A stretch of DNA of 60,964 bases from an uncultured Agathobacter sp. Lineage in GTDB: Bacteria; Bacillota; Clostridia; Lachnospirales; Lachnospiraceae. The position numbers and the translations under genes were made by a program. The stretch is taken from contig CAKRKX010000005.1 of NCBI GenBank assembly GCA_934358675.1, positions 1 to 60,964 on the forward strand, read 5' to 3'. The notes under the pieces are model-generated. The model ran no database searches. It was given only the letters and a program-made list of their open reading frames with translations, and was not told the origin of the DNA. This document shows positions 16,764 to 25,205 of the stretch, one piece after another (within the stretch, counting starts at the first letter, position 1; every line of letters begins with the position of its first letter).

Positions 16764-17249
16764 ATGACCGAAGATGAAAAGTTTATGAAAGCTGCGCTCA
16801 AGCAGGCGCAGAAAGCATATGCGATCGACGAAGTTCCGATCGGATGCGTGATCGTACAAAACGGACATATTATCGCGCGCGGATACAATCGCCGCAATAT
16901 CGATAAAAATACATTGGCGCACGCAGAGCTTGTTGCGATCCGCAAAGCCAGCAAAAAAACCGGCGACTGGCGCCTCGAAGACTGCACCATGTACGTGACA
17001 CTGGAACCTTGCCAGATGTGTGCCGGCGCGATCGTACAGTCGCGTATGAAACGCGTTGTTATCGCTTCCATGAATGCCAAGGCCGGATGTGCCGGATCGG
17101 TACTCAATCTGCTACAGATGCAGCAATTCAATCATCAGGTTGAGATCACACAGGGCGTTCTCGAAGAGGAATGTTCACAGATGCTCTCCTCTTTCTTCCG
17201 AGAATTGCGTGAACGCAAGAAGCGCGCGACACAATCTGCGGATGCATAG
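16764..17249 (+). CDS. tadA: tRNA-specific adenosine deaminase TadA
   Basis: A 161-aa zinc deaminase of the CDA fold. The zinc ligands are H53 in HAE (E55 the proton shuttle) and C83 and C86 in PCQMC. TadA converts A34 to inosine in tRNA-Arg(ACG), which is needed to read CGN codons, and is usually essential. The segment TLAHAELVAIRKASKKTGDWRLEDC is strongly conserved. AGAGG precedes the ATG. The gene stands alone and ends at a hairpin terminator. Confidence 0.95.
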   Translation: MTEDEKFMKAALKQAQKAYAIDEVPIGCVIVQNGHIIARGYNRRNIDKNTLAHAELVAIRKASKKTGDWRLEDCTMYVTLEPCQMCAGAIVQSRMKRVVIASMNAKAGCAGSVLNLLQMQQFNHQVEITQGVLEEECSQMLSSFFRELRERKKRATQSADA

Positions 17250-17273
17250 CATGCCCCCAAAATAAAGTCTAAG

Positions 17274-17302
17274 AATCCCGGAACTTCAACTCCGGGATTT
17301 TC
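17274..17302. terminator. Terminator after tadA
   Basis: A perfect 9-bp stem AATCCCGGA / TCCGGGATT with an 8-nt loop and a short TTTT on the plus strand. It also lies just past the stop codon of the convergent S24/S26 peptidase gene and can serve both. Confidence 0.8.
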
Positions 17303-17325
17303 CACACACATCAAGTTCCCCGACC

Positions 17326-17763
17326 TTATTTATAGAGAAACTTTCTTAGCAACTTCTTCACCTTCGCACCGGGTACCGTAATACAGCGGCGCACCGGTCG
17401 CATGATGAGCCAGACACGCGACAGGATCCGATACCACAGATCATCCGAAGAAAGCAATTTCCCCTTGCGCACGAATCCGGACATGATTCCGATCACCTGC
17501 TCCTTCCTGAGCGGTCCTTCAACCTGAACCTGATTGTCCCCCACCATATAATATCCATCCTCTTTGCAGCGGCAGATTCTATGTAACACAAGAATTCCGG
17601 TATCCCTGCGGTACAGCGCAACATCCCCCCTGCGCAGCGGACGATCCGGAAGCGGCGACAGGATCACTTCATCTCTGCCCGGCACAAGAAGCGGATACAT
17701 GCTGTATCCCTGCGGAAAAAGCTGTATGGTCTGTCCGCTTTTTAACAATGTTTCTATATCCAT
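17326..17763 (-). CDS. S24/S26 family (signal-peptidase-like) protein
   Basis: A 145-aa protein with the SipW/LexA-like catalytic fold: QLFPQGYSMYPLLVPGRDEVIL carries the serine motif (Ser in GYSMYP), PLRRGDVALYRRDTGILVLHRI contains the region of the usual Lys/His catalytic partner, and YYMVGDNQVQVEGP is the conserved VGDN box. The C-terminal tail is basic. I see no clear N-terminal transmembrane anchor, unlike housekeeping signal peptidase I. The start at 17763 fits relatives; the ATG at 17790 is the alternative. It is divergent from a PqqD-HprK/ABC transporter pair and probably takes part in the same peptide maturation or export pathway. Confidence 0.78.
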   Translation of the reverse strand: MDIETLLKSGQTIQLFPQGYSMYPLLVPGRDEVILSPLPDRPLRRGDVALYRRDTGILVLHRICRCKEDGYYMVGDNQVQVEGPLRKEQVIGIMSGFVRKGKLLSSDDLWYRILSRVWLIMRPVRRCITVPGAKVKKLLRKFLYK

Positions 17764-17792
17764 AAATTCACCCACTACGTTTTTCCTCATTG

Positions 17793-17821
17793 TAGCATTT
17801 TCCCCTATAAAATGCTATACT
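17793..17821. promoter_or_regulatory. Divergent control region with a 25-bp dyad
   Basis: TAGCATTTT (17793-17801) and AAAATGCTA (17809-17817) are perfect 9-bp inverted arms around 7 bp. The right arm overlaps an extended -10 box TGCTATACT (17813-17821) for the PqqD-HprK gene. This looks like an operator between the S24/S26 peptidase (-) and PqqD-HprK (+). No regulator gene is adjacent, so its protein is unknown. Confidence 0.55.
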
Positions 17822-17860
17822 GAAAGAAATTATGATCACGCAGAAACGGAGTGTAAAGCA

Positions 17861-19009
17861 ATGAAAATTCGAGAGGGATATCAAAAAGTAAATCTGGCGG
17901 GCGACACCTATATTATGCCGTACGGACAGAGTGCCGCGGACCGCGCTCATGCACTGAAACTCAACGCAACCAGTGAATTTCTGTGGGATGCCATCGTTGA
18001 TGGCGCAAACGAGGAACAGTTGGTTACACTCGCGGCAAAAGAATTTGAAGCTACGGAAGAAGATATTCCTGTTCTCCGCAGTGATATCAAACACTTTATC
18101 TCGGCATTGGCCGCAAACAGTATCATAAAACTGTCGGATTCGGACACTCCGCATTCCAGCTACGAACCGGCCTATTATAAGATTGGTCCTATGACATTTG
18201 CCTACTATGGGCCAAAGGAACTATATGACCAGTATTTCAGGAAATTCGCATGCACACCGGTAGAACATGCAGATCAGGAAGTCTATCTGAAAACCGGAAT
18301 GCCACGTTACAAGGAAAGCGGAACCATCCTTCTTCGCACCGCAGAATTGCAGTTGTGCGATGCCGGTCCCGTATATCGCTTTTTCTTCCAAAGAAGCTGG
18401 GGTATCTATGAGATGACCATCACCAAGGATGGCAGCCTTACGGTGGCATATTGCACACCGGACGCCTTCGACGAAGATCATATGGAACAGGTATTTCACG
18501 CGCTGCGCTTCGCATTCCTGCTGCTTGCCCAAAAGCATCATCTGTATGCGCTGCACTCCGCTTCCTTCTTATATAAGGACAAAGCATGGCTTTTCTCGGG
18601 TCCGTCGGGAACCGGAAAATCCACTCACACCAATCTGTGGCACGATCTCTATGCGGTTCCTCTGCTCAACGGCGACCTCAACGTGATCGGCATTGAAGAC
18701 GGCGTTCCGATGGTATACGGGCTGCCATGGTGCGGCACATCCGAAATCAACACCGCGGAGAATCATCCGTTAGGCGGTATTGTTTTCCTGAAAAAAGCGT
18801 TAGAAAATCATGTGATCACACCGGAAATCCCGGAACGTGCTTTCATGCTCATGCAACGATTGATCTCTCCGGTCTGGGATGCCTCTATGCTCAAGGAGCA
18901 GGCCGCTTTCTGTGAATCCGTAGCGGAGCTTGCACCACTTCTATCGCTTTGCTGCACCAAAGAGAACGAAGCCGCCGAGACTATGAAGCAGGCCATCGAC
19001 GAACTATAA
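17861..19009 (+). CDS. PqqD domain fused to an HprK-like serine kinase
   Basis: A 382-aa fusion. Residues 1 to about 92 (MKIREGYQKVNLAGDTYIMPYG ... LNATSEFLWDAIVDGANEEQLVTL) form a PqqD-type RiPP recognition element. The rest resembles HPr kinase/PEP-carboxykinase-like kinases, with a P-loop G247PSGTGKST255 and downstream LLNGDLNVIGIEDG and YGLPWCGTSEINT. Relatives beside lasso-peptide and other RiPP clusters phosphorylate precursor peptides. Here the PqqD part would bind the leader and the kinase part would modify the core. The 17-bp gap to the ABC exporter shows an operon. The start follows GGAG at 9 bases. It lacks the HPr-specific context, so it is not the catabolite-repression HprK. Confidence 0.85.
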   Translation: MKIREGYQKVNLAGDTYIMPYGQSAADRAHALKLNATSEFLWDAIVDGANEEQLVTLAAKEFEATEEDIPVLRSDIKHFISALAANSIIKLSDSDTPHSSYEPAYYKIGPMTFAYYGPKELYDQYFRKFACTPVEHADQEVYLKTGMPRYKESGTILLRTAELQLCDAGPVYRFFFQRSWGIYEMTITKDGSLTVAYCTPDAFDEDHMEQVFHALRFAFLLLAQKHHLYALHSASFLYKDKAWLFSGPSGTGKSTHTNLWHDLYAVPLLNGDLNVIGIEDGVPMVYGLPWCGTSEINTAENHPLGGIVFLKKALENHVITPEIPERAFMLMQRLISPVWDASMLKEQAAFCESVAELAPLLSLCCTKENEAAETMKQAIDEL

Positions 19010-19026
19010 ATGATAAGGAATAGGAT

Positions 19027-20793
19027 ATGGCAAACTCACCAAAATACTACATAAAACGAATCAAAGAGGGCGTTCTGCACGAAGTGTGGGAGGAAACCGT
19101 CTGGATCTACGAATACGCAAGGCATTATTGGAAGGCTATGATCTTCTACACCCTGCTCGGTTTGACCGGAACCGCGGTCTCGCTGATCTCCAGCATGATC
19201 TCCCGCGACATGGTCGATATCATCACCGGACACCAGACCGGGCTTCTGTTAAAAACATTCTGTCTGTACATCGGTTTCTCCATCGGTAATATCGTGCTCA
19301 GTCAGATTTCCTCGTACTTTTCGAACAAGATCAGTATCGGCGTGGACAATTCGATCAAGGCGGATATCTTCGAGAAAATGCTTTGCACAGATCTGGAATC
19401 AATCCAGAATTATCACACCGGAGATCTTCTGACCCGCTGGAGCTCCGACGCGTCAACGATATCAAACGGTATCTTAAGCTGGATCCCGAACCTGATTATC
19501 TATCTGGCGCGTTTTATCAGTACCTTTGCATTGGTATTCTATAATGATCCGATGTTCGCGCTGCTCGCACTCATCGGTATGCCGGTCAGTCTTCTGATGT
19601 CGAACCGCATTCTAAAACGCATGCGCAACAATAATCAGAAGAGTGCCGCAATGGGAGCCAAGATGTCCGGCTTCAATCAGGAGGCCTTCTCAAACATTCA
19701 GACGATCAAAGCCTTCGACCTGATTCGCCTGTACAGTCAGCGATTGCGCGAACTGCAATCCGAGTATCTGTCGATGCGACTCACTTTCCAGAAATTGTCT
19801 ATGGCAACTTCGATCATTCTGTCTCTGGTCGGTCTGTTCGTATCTTACAGCTGCTATGCTTTCGGTATCTACCGCGTGTGGAGCGGAGCAATCTCTTACG
19901 GAACCATGACGATGTTTCTCTCGCTCTCCAGCTCACTTACCGGCACACTGAATCAGTTGGTATCTCTCGTTCCGACTGCGATCTCCATGACAACCTCTGC
20001 CGGACGACTGATGGATATCCTGAATATGCCGAAAGAAGATTTTGATCATACCGAAGAGGTTGATGTCTTCAAGCAGGAGAATTCGAATGACGGTATCAGC
20101 CTGCAGATGTCGGACTTCTCCTACGCGTACCACAATGGAACGCAGGTATTCGAACATGCAAACTTTACGGCACGTCCGCATGAAATTGTCGCTCTGGTCG
20201 GTCCTTCCGGAGAAGGTAAGACAACGCTGCTTCGACTGATTCTTTCGCTGCTTCATCCGCAGGAAGGGGAATCCTGCCTGTACGGCAATTCCAATGAGAA
20301 AACCATTGCACTCACCCCTTCGACCCGAAGATTATTCTCCTATGTTCCGCAGGGAAATACCATGTTCTCCGGAACGATTGCGGAAAATATGCGCAACGTG
20401 CAGCCGGAGGCAACCGATGATGAGATCATCGAGGCTCTGAAAGCCTCCTGCGCCTGGGATTTCGTAAAAAAACTTCCGGATGGCATATACAGCAAGGTTG
20501 GCGAACGCGGAACCGGATTCTCGGAAGGTCAGGCACAACGTCTTTCCATTGCGCGCGCGTTGCTTCGGCATGCACCGATCCTGCTTCTCGACGAAGCGAC
20601 CTCCGCATTGGATGTCGCAACAGAACGTCAGGTTCTCAAAAACATCATGAAAGATGATTACCCGCGAACCTGTATCGTGACCACACACCGCCCAACCGTA
20701 CTCGGCATCTGTAAGGAAGTGTATAAGATCCGCGATATGCGATGCGAGCCTCTGAACCCGGATGAGATCCGCGAGTTGGAGGATTCCTTCTAA
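19027..20793 (+). CDS. ABC exporter, fused permease-ATPase
   Basis: A 588-aa half-transporter with six predicted membrane helices in residues about 35-310, followed by the ATPase. Motifs: Walker A G392PSGEGKTT, a Q-loop region (FSYVPQGNTMFSGTIAENM), a variant signature GFSEGQAQRLS, and Walker B ILLLDEATSALD. There is no N-terminal C39 peptidase domain, unlike bacteriocin exporters that cut double-glycine leaders. A separate protease would therefore be needed, and the divergent S24/S26 protein is a candidate. Likely cargo is a peptide or small protein handled by the upstream PqqD-HprK fusion. Confidence 0.9.
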   Translation: MANSPKYYIKRIKEGVLHEVWEETVWIYEYARHYWKAMIFYTLLGLTGTAVSLISSMISRDMVDIITGHQTGLLLKTFCLYIGFSIGNIVLSQISSYFSNKISIGVDNSIKADIFEKMLCTDLESIQNYHTGDLLTRWSSDASTISNGILSWIPNLIIYLARFISTFALVFYNDPMFALLALIGMPVSLLMSNRILKRMRNNNQKSAAMGAKMSGFNQEAFSNIQTIKAFDLIRLYSQRLRELQSEYLSMRLTFQKLSMATSIILSLVGLFVSYSCYAFGIYRVWSGAISYGTMTMFLSLSSSLTGTLNQLVSLVPTAISMTTSAGRLMDILNMPKEDFDHTEEVDVFKQENSNDGISLQMSDFSYAYHNGTQVFEHANFTARPHEIVALVGPSGEGKTTLLRLILSLLHPQEGESCLYGNSNEKTIALTPSTRRLFSYVPQGNTMFSGTIAENMRNVQPEATDDEIIEALKASCAWDFVKKLPDGIYSKVGERGTGFSEGQAQRLSIARALLRHAPILLLDEATSALDVATERQVLKNIMKDDYPRTCIVTTHRPTVLGICKEVYKIRDMRCEPLNPDEIRELEDSF

Positions 20794-20879
20794 GCTTATG
20801 ATGCCGCCTTTAACCGGTCGGATCTCTTCCCACTATTGAAAATATTAAAAAGGCATAGCCTTTCGACTATGCTCAAAGA

Positions 20880-20908
20880 AAAAAGCTCCAGCATAACGCC
20901 GGAGCTTT
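20880..20908 (-). terminator. Terminator of the first EGVYLASG-leader gene
   Basis: Arms AAAGCTCC / GGAGCTTT (20882-20889 and 20901-20908) with an 11-nt loop, followed on the minus strand by TTTTTTC. The plus-strand end is weaker, so it mainly ends the small minus-strand gene, though it may also stop the ABC transporter transcript. Confidence 0.85.
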
Positions 20909-20925
20909 ATTAATGTCTATTCAGA

Positions 20926-21231
20926 TTAGTTGTACCATGGTGCGTCATCTGGCTTGTAATCCTTCTGCTCCCATGTCGGTCTAAAATCGCCGTTTGGATT
21001 AAGCTGGTCATATTTGCCCTTCTTAATCTTGCAGCCATCTCCATCATCCGCGGAACAACCTTCACATCCGCGAACTTCAAGCATCGTACCATTTGAATTT
21101 CCCCATGGTTTTCTCCATTCGCCCCTCAAATAAATACTTCCACAAATAGGAACTCCTCCGCTTGCTAAATATACACCTTCGCTCAAATTGTCTACTCGTA
21201 AAATGTCTGGCTTCTCATAATGCATCATCAT
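20926..21231 (-). CDS. Leader-bearing small Cys-containing protein (EGVYLASG family, member A)
   Basis: A 101-aa protein. The start is taken at 21231, with GGAG 9 bases upstream; two further ATG codons follow directly and the frame opens at 21246. Residues 3-25 form a leader-like segment ending E18-G-V-Y-L-A-S-G25, followed by a second Gly. The remainder is hydrophilic, rich in Gly, Asp and Trp, with four Cys (30, 56, 59, 67) in IC, CEGC and GC contexts. The same leader, at identical positions, occurs in the gene at 42103-42486, whose downstream part is unrelated. No hydrophobic signal peptide is present. It is probably a substrate of the adjacent PqqD-HprK/ABC/S24 machinery; the mature function is unknown. 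Confidence 0.75.
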   Translation of the reverse strand: MMMHYEKPDILRVDNLSEGVYLASGGVPICGSIYLRGEWRKPWGNSNGTMLEVRGCEGCSADDGDGCKIKKGKYDQLNPNGDFRPTWEQKDYKPDDAPWYN

Positions 21232-21393
21232 AATCTCACTCTCCATTTCCTAGTATTATCCTTCTCAAATTCTTTACTATATTATAACTTTTGAACTATG
21301 AATATGCATTGCCTGATCTTGTTATTTTGTTGCAAACATTGTCACGTTATCTTGCTTCATTTTGTAATTTTCCTGCGCTCATCCTGCGATCGG

Positions 21394-22809
21394 TCATTGT
21401 CTGATTTCTCCAATCTTATATCCGTCTGCCTCAGCGTCCTGTTCATTGGCAAAATAGATCATTTTGCCGCTTGCGCGGTCGATGAGTTTAAAATAGACAT
21501 CGTAATCCGCTCGTGACAACTTACTGAGCGGAACGGATGCGCGGATCGTTGAGATCTGATCCGTCTCGCTTCCCCCTGCAAGTTCCTGCAGATGATGCGA
21601 AACCTGAATGGAATAGCTCTTGCCATCCTCTGTCTTTGGTACAAAAGTCAGACTTGCATCGCAAGCTTTATAAATCGGTGCAAAACCGGAATTAGAAATG
21701 TCCAGCCTGATGTAAAGCTTGTCTTTCCAGAATGCATGCTGCATTTCGCATTTTCGCAATACCAGACGATATCCGAGGCGCGCCTGCATATAAGAAAATC
21801 CGTCCATTCCATCAAAAACATCATTGGTATGTACCATCGAATTGCGCCACTTCTCCATCACATACAAATCATGATCCTGATTTATATAAGTAATATGCAT
21901 TTGCTCCATATCACCAATTGCACGATCAATATCATTATATTCATTAACTAAAACCACCTCTCCACCATTCGGGACCGTACGACACAGAGCATCTTGAAAA
22001 TCAATTTCTTCCTCTCTGGTCCATGCTTTATATTTTCCGGCCTGCTTCCTTGTCTGATCGCCATATGTTCCGCAATCATACACATCTCCGAGCATTCCAT
22101 CATTATAAAGCCCAAGCCGGTTCTTATATGGTGAATTCTGTTTTAATTTCTCGACGCCGTATGCCTTTGTAATCTTACGCCACTGTACAGGAGTCCTCAC
22201 TGCAAGATAAGTATCCGAGGTACTAACTGCGGCAAGCTCGGATGCCAATATTCGCAAAGATTTTGTATCTGCAAATTTTGTGTCGTGAATTTCTCCACAA
22301 TCTCCAACCAACAAACTTTGCAATACAAAAATTGAATCCGCATGCTTTTGCAAAATGGGCTCAAGCTGCTTTATATGACCGACAATAATATCTATATTCG
22401 ATGGTTCAACTTCCATATTTCTGCCATCCCAGTCGTACAGGAAACGAACAACATAATGCTTATCCTGCTTTGCCAGCCCTTCGAATAATTTTTTTAAATT
22501 ACGCATTCCTTTATCCGAAATCAATCCATCTCTGTATTCTTGAAGATTAATCTCAACCAATGCTAAGGAAAATCCATCATCCACCCCTTTGCTCAAAATA
22601 ACTTTTTCCCAATCCGTCGATTCATCGGTGATATAAAATCCCCAAATATAGTAAAATCCTCGATTTGGATTTTTTAATATTCTGGAGGACTCTGTAAATG
22701 TCACTGTTTGAGCCGACAAATTATAGTGAAACTGTTGAAAAAACAATACTGCAATCACAGCAATTACACATACAAAAATTTTCAACCCTATTCTCTTTTT
22801 ATTTTTCAT
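21394..22809 (-). CDS. DUF4832/DUF4874-type secreted glycan-associated protein
   Basis: A 471-aa protein with an N-terminal membrane anchor or signal (residues about 8-27, IGLKIFVCVIAVIAVLFF). The globular part begins SSRILKNPNRGFYYIWGF and includes RFLYDWDGRNMEVEPSN and LLVGDCGEIHDTKF. These match the DUF4874-DUF4832 family, a TIM-barrel-like plus beta-sandwich architecture found in glycan gene clusters. A paralogue without the anchor lies in the same operon (30112-31353). This is the last gene of the polysaccharide operon and overlaps the previous one by 4 bp (ATGA). No catalytic assignment is possible from sequence alone. Confidence 0.8.
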   Translation of the reverse strand: MKNKKRIGLKIFVCVIAVIAVLFFQQFHYNLSAQTVTFTESSRILKNPNRGFYYIWGFYITDESTDWEKVILSKGVDDGFSLALVEINLQEYRDGLISDKGMRNLKKLFEGLAKQDKHYVVRFLYDWDGRNMEVEPSNIDIIVGHIKQLEPILQKHADSIFVLQSLLVGDCGEIHDTKFADTKSLRILASELAAVSTSDTYLAVRTPVQWRKITKAYGVEKLKQNSPYKNRLGLYNDGMLGDVYDCGTYGDQTRKQAGKYKAWTREEEIDFQDALCRTVPNGGEVVLVNEYNDIDRAIGDMEQMHITYINQDHDLYVMEKWRNSMVHTNDVFDGMDGFSYMQARLGYRLVLRKCEMQHAFWKDKLYIRLDISNSGFAPIYKACDASLTFVPKTEDGKSYSIQVSHHLQELAGGSETDQISTIRASVPLSKLSRADYDVYFKLIDRASGKMIYFANEQDAEADGYKIGEIRQ

Positions 22810-25184
22810 TCATCATTCTCCAGATTCATCAGGCGATAGGTATTCTGTTTTACAACATAACAGATAAACTGGTCATCCTCGTAATAAACATGCATTTCAC
22901 TTGGAAATTTCTTCATAAGATTTTCACACCAATAATACATTTTTGATTCAATAATATTTCTGCTTGTGAAATCTTTGTAGGTATCCGACAACAAACTGAA
23001 ATACATCAAATCCTGACCTGCTGCATCCTTAGAAATCTCAGAATGTATTACCTGCTTTCCTTCACTGGTAATAGAGGACGGACTTAACGCAGCATATTTT
23101 TCATCTGCCAGCCACTCCGGTCCTGTAACAAAATGATATTGTGCATACAGCATCGGTTCCTTTTCCACGAAAAAGAACAAATACTCTGTCGGAATAGAAT
23201 ACGTTCCATATTGCATTTCTTTTAAAAGTGTAGCAATCTCCTCATGCCTTCCTGTTTCTATAACCTGATATAAATCATCCGTTGGCGAAACAATCGTGTA
23301 ATCATTTTTCGGGAATTTATGATTTACTTCGTTCGTTACTTCTACTGCCGCACTGTATCTGGTCATGGATATATACATATATCCATGGTAAACTCCCAAA
23401 TAATTTGTTCCACAATAAATACCGCCCACTCCAAGTAACGTCAGCCATGGTAAAATCACCTTGCATCTTGTGTACTGAATGATTGATAACAACAGGTCAA
23501 TCGGTATGAACATCATCGCAAGAATAAGCATCTGTTCGCTGGAACACAGACGAGTACAGTCAACTAAATTTGGAAGTCCTACAATATCCGGACTATACGC
23601 AATCATAAAAATAATTGTAGCTATTGTAGTGCCAAGATAACCATCTAACACAAGCTGCCTTTTTCTAATTGATGTAATCAAAAAGCAGATAAACCCAAGT
23701 CCTGCGCCAAGCAATGTAAACAGTACAATCCACTTGGCCCTATCACCGTATAGATAAACATATGTGTTTTCATACAGCCTGCTTGCAACATTCTTTAATC
23801 GATGACCGATTTGTGATACCTTTCCCAATATTTTTTCTTTCATAGAAATTTCTTGCTTTACAGGTATCCCTTTATTTGTATTTTCACTTTGACCACTTGA
23901 AATATGCTCTGCGGATTGTGTACTTGAATTTATACTCTCTGTTTCATTCTCCACATTTTCCGTAGATTCGGTATCTATTTCTGTATTTGTCTCCTGTCCA
24001 TCGGATCCCTTAATAATATTCAGGGCCCATCCAATGGATCCTTGAAACGGAATACCGGTCGCATAGGCTGCTCCCATTGGAATTGCCGCAATGAGTATTC
24101 CGATTATCACGGCAGACAATAATGATCTGAAATTTCCGTGATGAAAAAGCTTTCGAATTCCTACAATCACAAACGGAACACAAAGAAAGAATGCCATGAT
24201 TGTAACATAGAAATGTGCCACAATAGAGCCGGCAACCGCCAATATAAAAATTAGAAGATTCTCATCCCATACAATCCATTTCCTTTTCCCATTCTCCTTC
24301 CTTGGAGCCCGCTCCGCTCTGAGATATCGAACTAAATACAATGTTCCGAGAAACATCGTAAACAAACCAAATTCCTGAGGCAACGTCCATTGCAGTCTTG
24401 CCATACTTGCAATCTCGTCAAATGACACAAGATCCAATGTCAGAAATGCTGCCAAAACTAGAATTCCGGTATATCGTGAACGCATAATCTCCTTCAAAAA
24501 ACAATATACGGAAACCAATAAAGTGCTGACGTAAATTCCTGCAAGGAAATGTAGACTGCTATAAACACTGACCCCAAACAAGGCATTCATAGCATATATA
24601 AAACAATGCATACCTTCCGGATAAATTCCGCCCGAAAAAATCTGTCCCTCCTGAAGTCCATATACCCAAGAATGATGAACATACATATCACTTGTACCAT
24701 AAGACGGCTCTACAAAAGCCGGATAAGAGAAGTAGATCATCCCATAAACAACGACAATCAGCAGCAAAAAATATTCAATTCTGTGCCCCCTTGTCTTTTC
24801 CTGCAAATACCGGATACCTTGTTTGATTTTGCGGCCGATCGTTGCAAATGTTTGCACCAAAAAAAGTTTAATACCTCTTGTTCCGACGAGCACCTGTCGA
24901 ATCTGGCGCATGCCCTCTCCGGTAAATTTATGTTTCCACAAAAGAGAAATGAGCAACACACCATAGAACAACAGCATCATTGTCCATCGATTGAGGATAT
25001 GTATCAACCCAAGGAACAACACAACCGTATTCACAATTATGACCTGCACCGTTGAGCAAAACGCAAATCGGTAAGTTTTGCTTTTGGGCGCAAGATACTT
25101 ACGAAATACGACCATAGGCCATATATACATAAGTGCCACATATGCAATTAATACTTTGCCATATTCCACGGCCCAATATACCAT
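22806..25184 (-). CDS. Large multispanning membrane protein, probable GT-C glycosyltransferase
   Basis: A 792-aa protein with well over ten hydrophobic segments. A large loop after the early helices reads VEPSYGTSDMYVHHSWVYGL and GGIYPEGMHCFIYAMN. An acidic loop motif followed by His/Trp and a conserved EGMH is typical of polyprenol-phosphate-dependent GT-C enzymes and O-antigen-ligase-like proteins. A low-complexity Thr/Asn/Glu/Ser segment (residues about 395-440) separates two membrane halves, and a C-terminal extracytoplasmic part follows. Context (GT2s, flippase) supports transfer or modification of the polymer on the outer face. I cannot name a specific family with confidence. Confidence 0.65.
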   Translation of the reverse strand: MVYWAVEYGKVLIAYVALMYIWPMVVFRKYLAPKSKTYRFAFCSTVQVIIVNTVVLFLGLIHILNRWTMMLLFYGVLLISLLWKHKFTGEGMRQIRQVLVGTRGIKLFLVQTFATIGRKIKQGIRYLQEKTRGHRIEYFLLLIVVVYGMIYFSYPAFVEPSYGTSDMYVHHSWVYGLQEGQIFSGGIYPEGMHCFIYAMNALFGVSVYSSLHFLAGIYVSTLLVSVYCFLKEIMRSRYTGILVLAAFLTLDLVSFDEIASMARLQWTLPQEFGLFTMFLGTLYLVRYLRAERAPRKENGKRKWIVWDENLLIFILAVAGSIVAHFYVTIMAFFLCVPFVIVGIRKLFHHGNFRSLLSAVIIGILIAAIPMGAAYATGIPFQGSIGWALNIIKGSDGQETNTEIDTESTENVENETESINSSTQSAEHISSGQSENTNKGIPVKQEISMKEKILGKVSQIGHRLKNVASRLYENTYVYLYGDRAKWIVLFTLLGAGLGFICFLITSIRKRQLVLDGYLGTTIATIIFMIAYSPDIVGLPNLVDCTRLCSSEQMLILAMMFIPIDLLLSIIQYTRCKVILPWLTLLGVGGIYCGTNYLGVYHGYMYISMTRYSAAVEVTNEVNHKFPKNDYTIVSPTDDLYQVIETGRHEEIATLLKEMQYGTYSIPTEYLFFFVEKEPMLYAQYHFVTGPEWLADEKYAALSPSSITSEGKQVIHSEISKDAAGQDLMYFSLLSDTYKDFTSRNIIESKMYYWCENLMKKFPSEMHVYYEDDQFICYVVKQNTYRLMNLENDE

Positions 25185-25205
25185 GTTATAAATCCACCTT
25201 TCATG

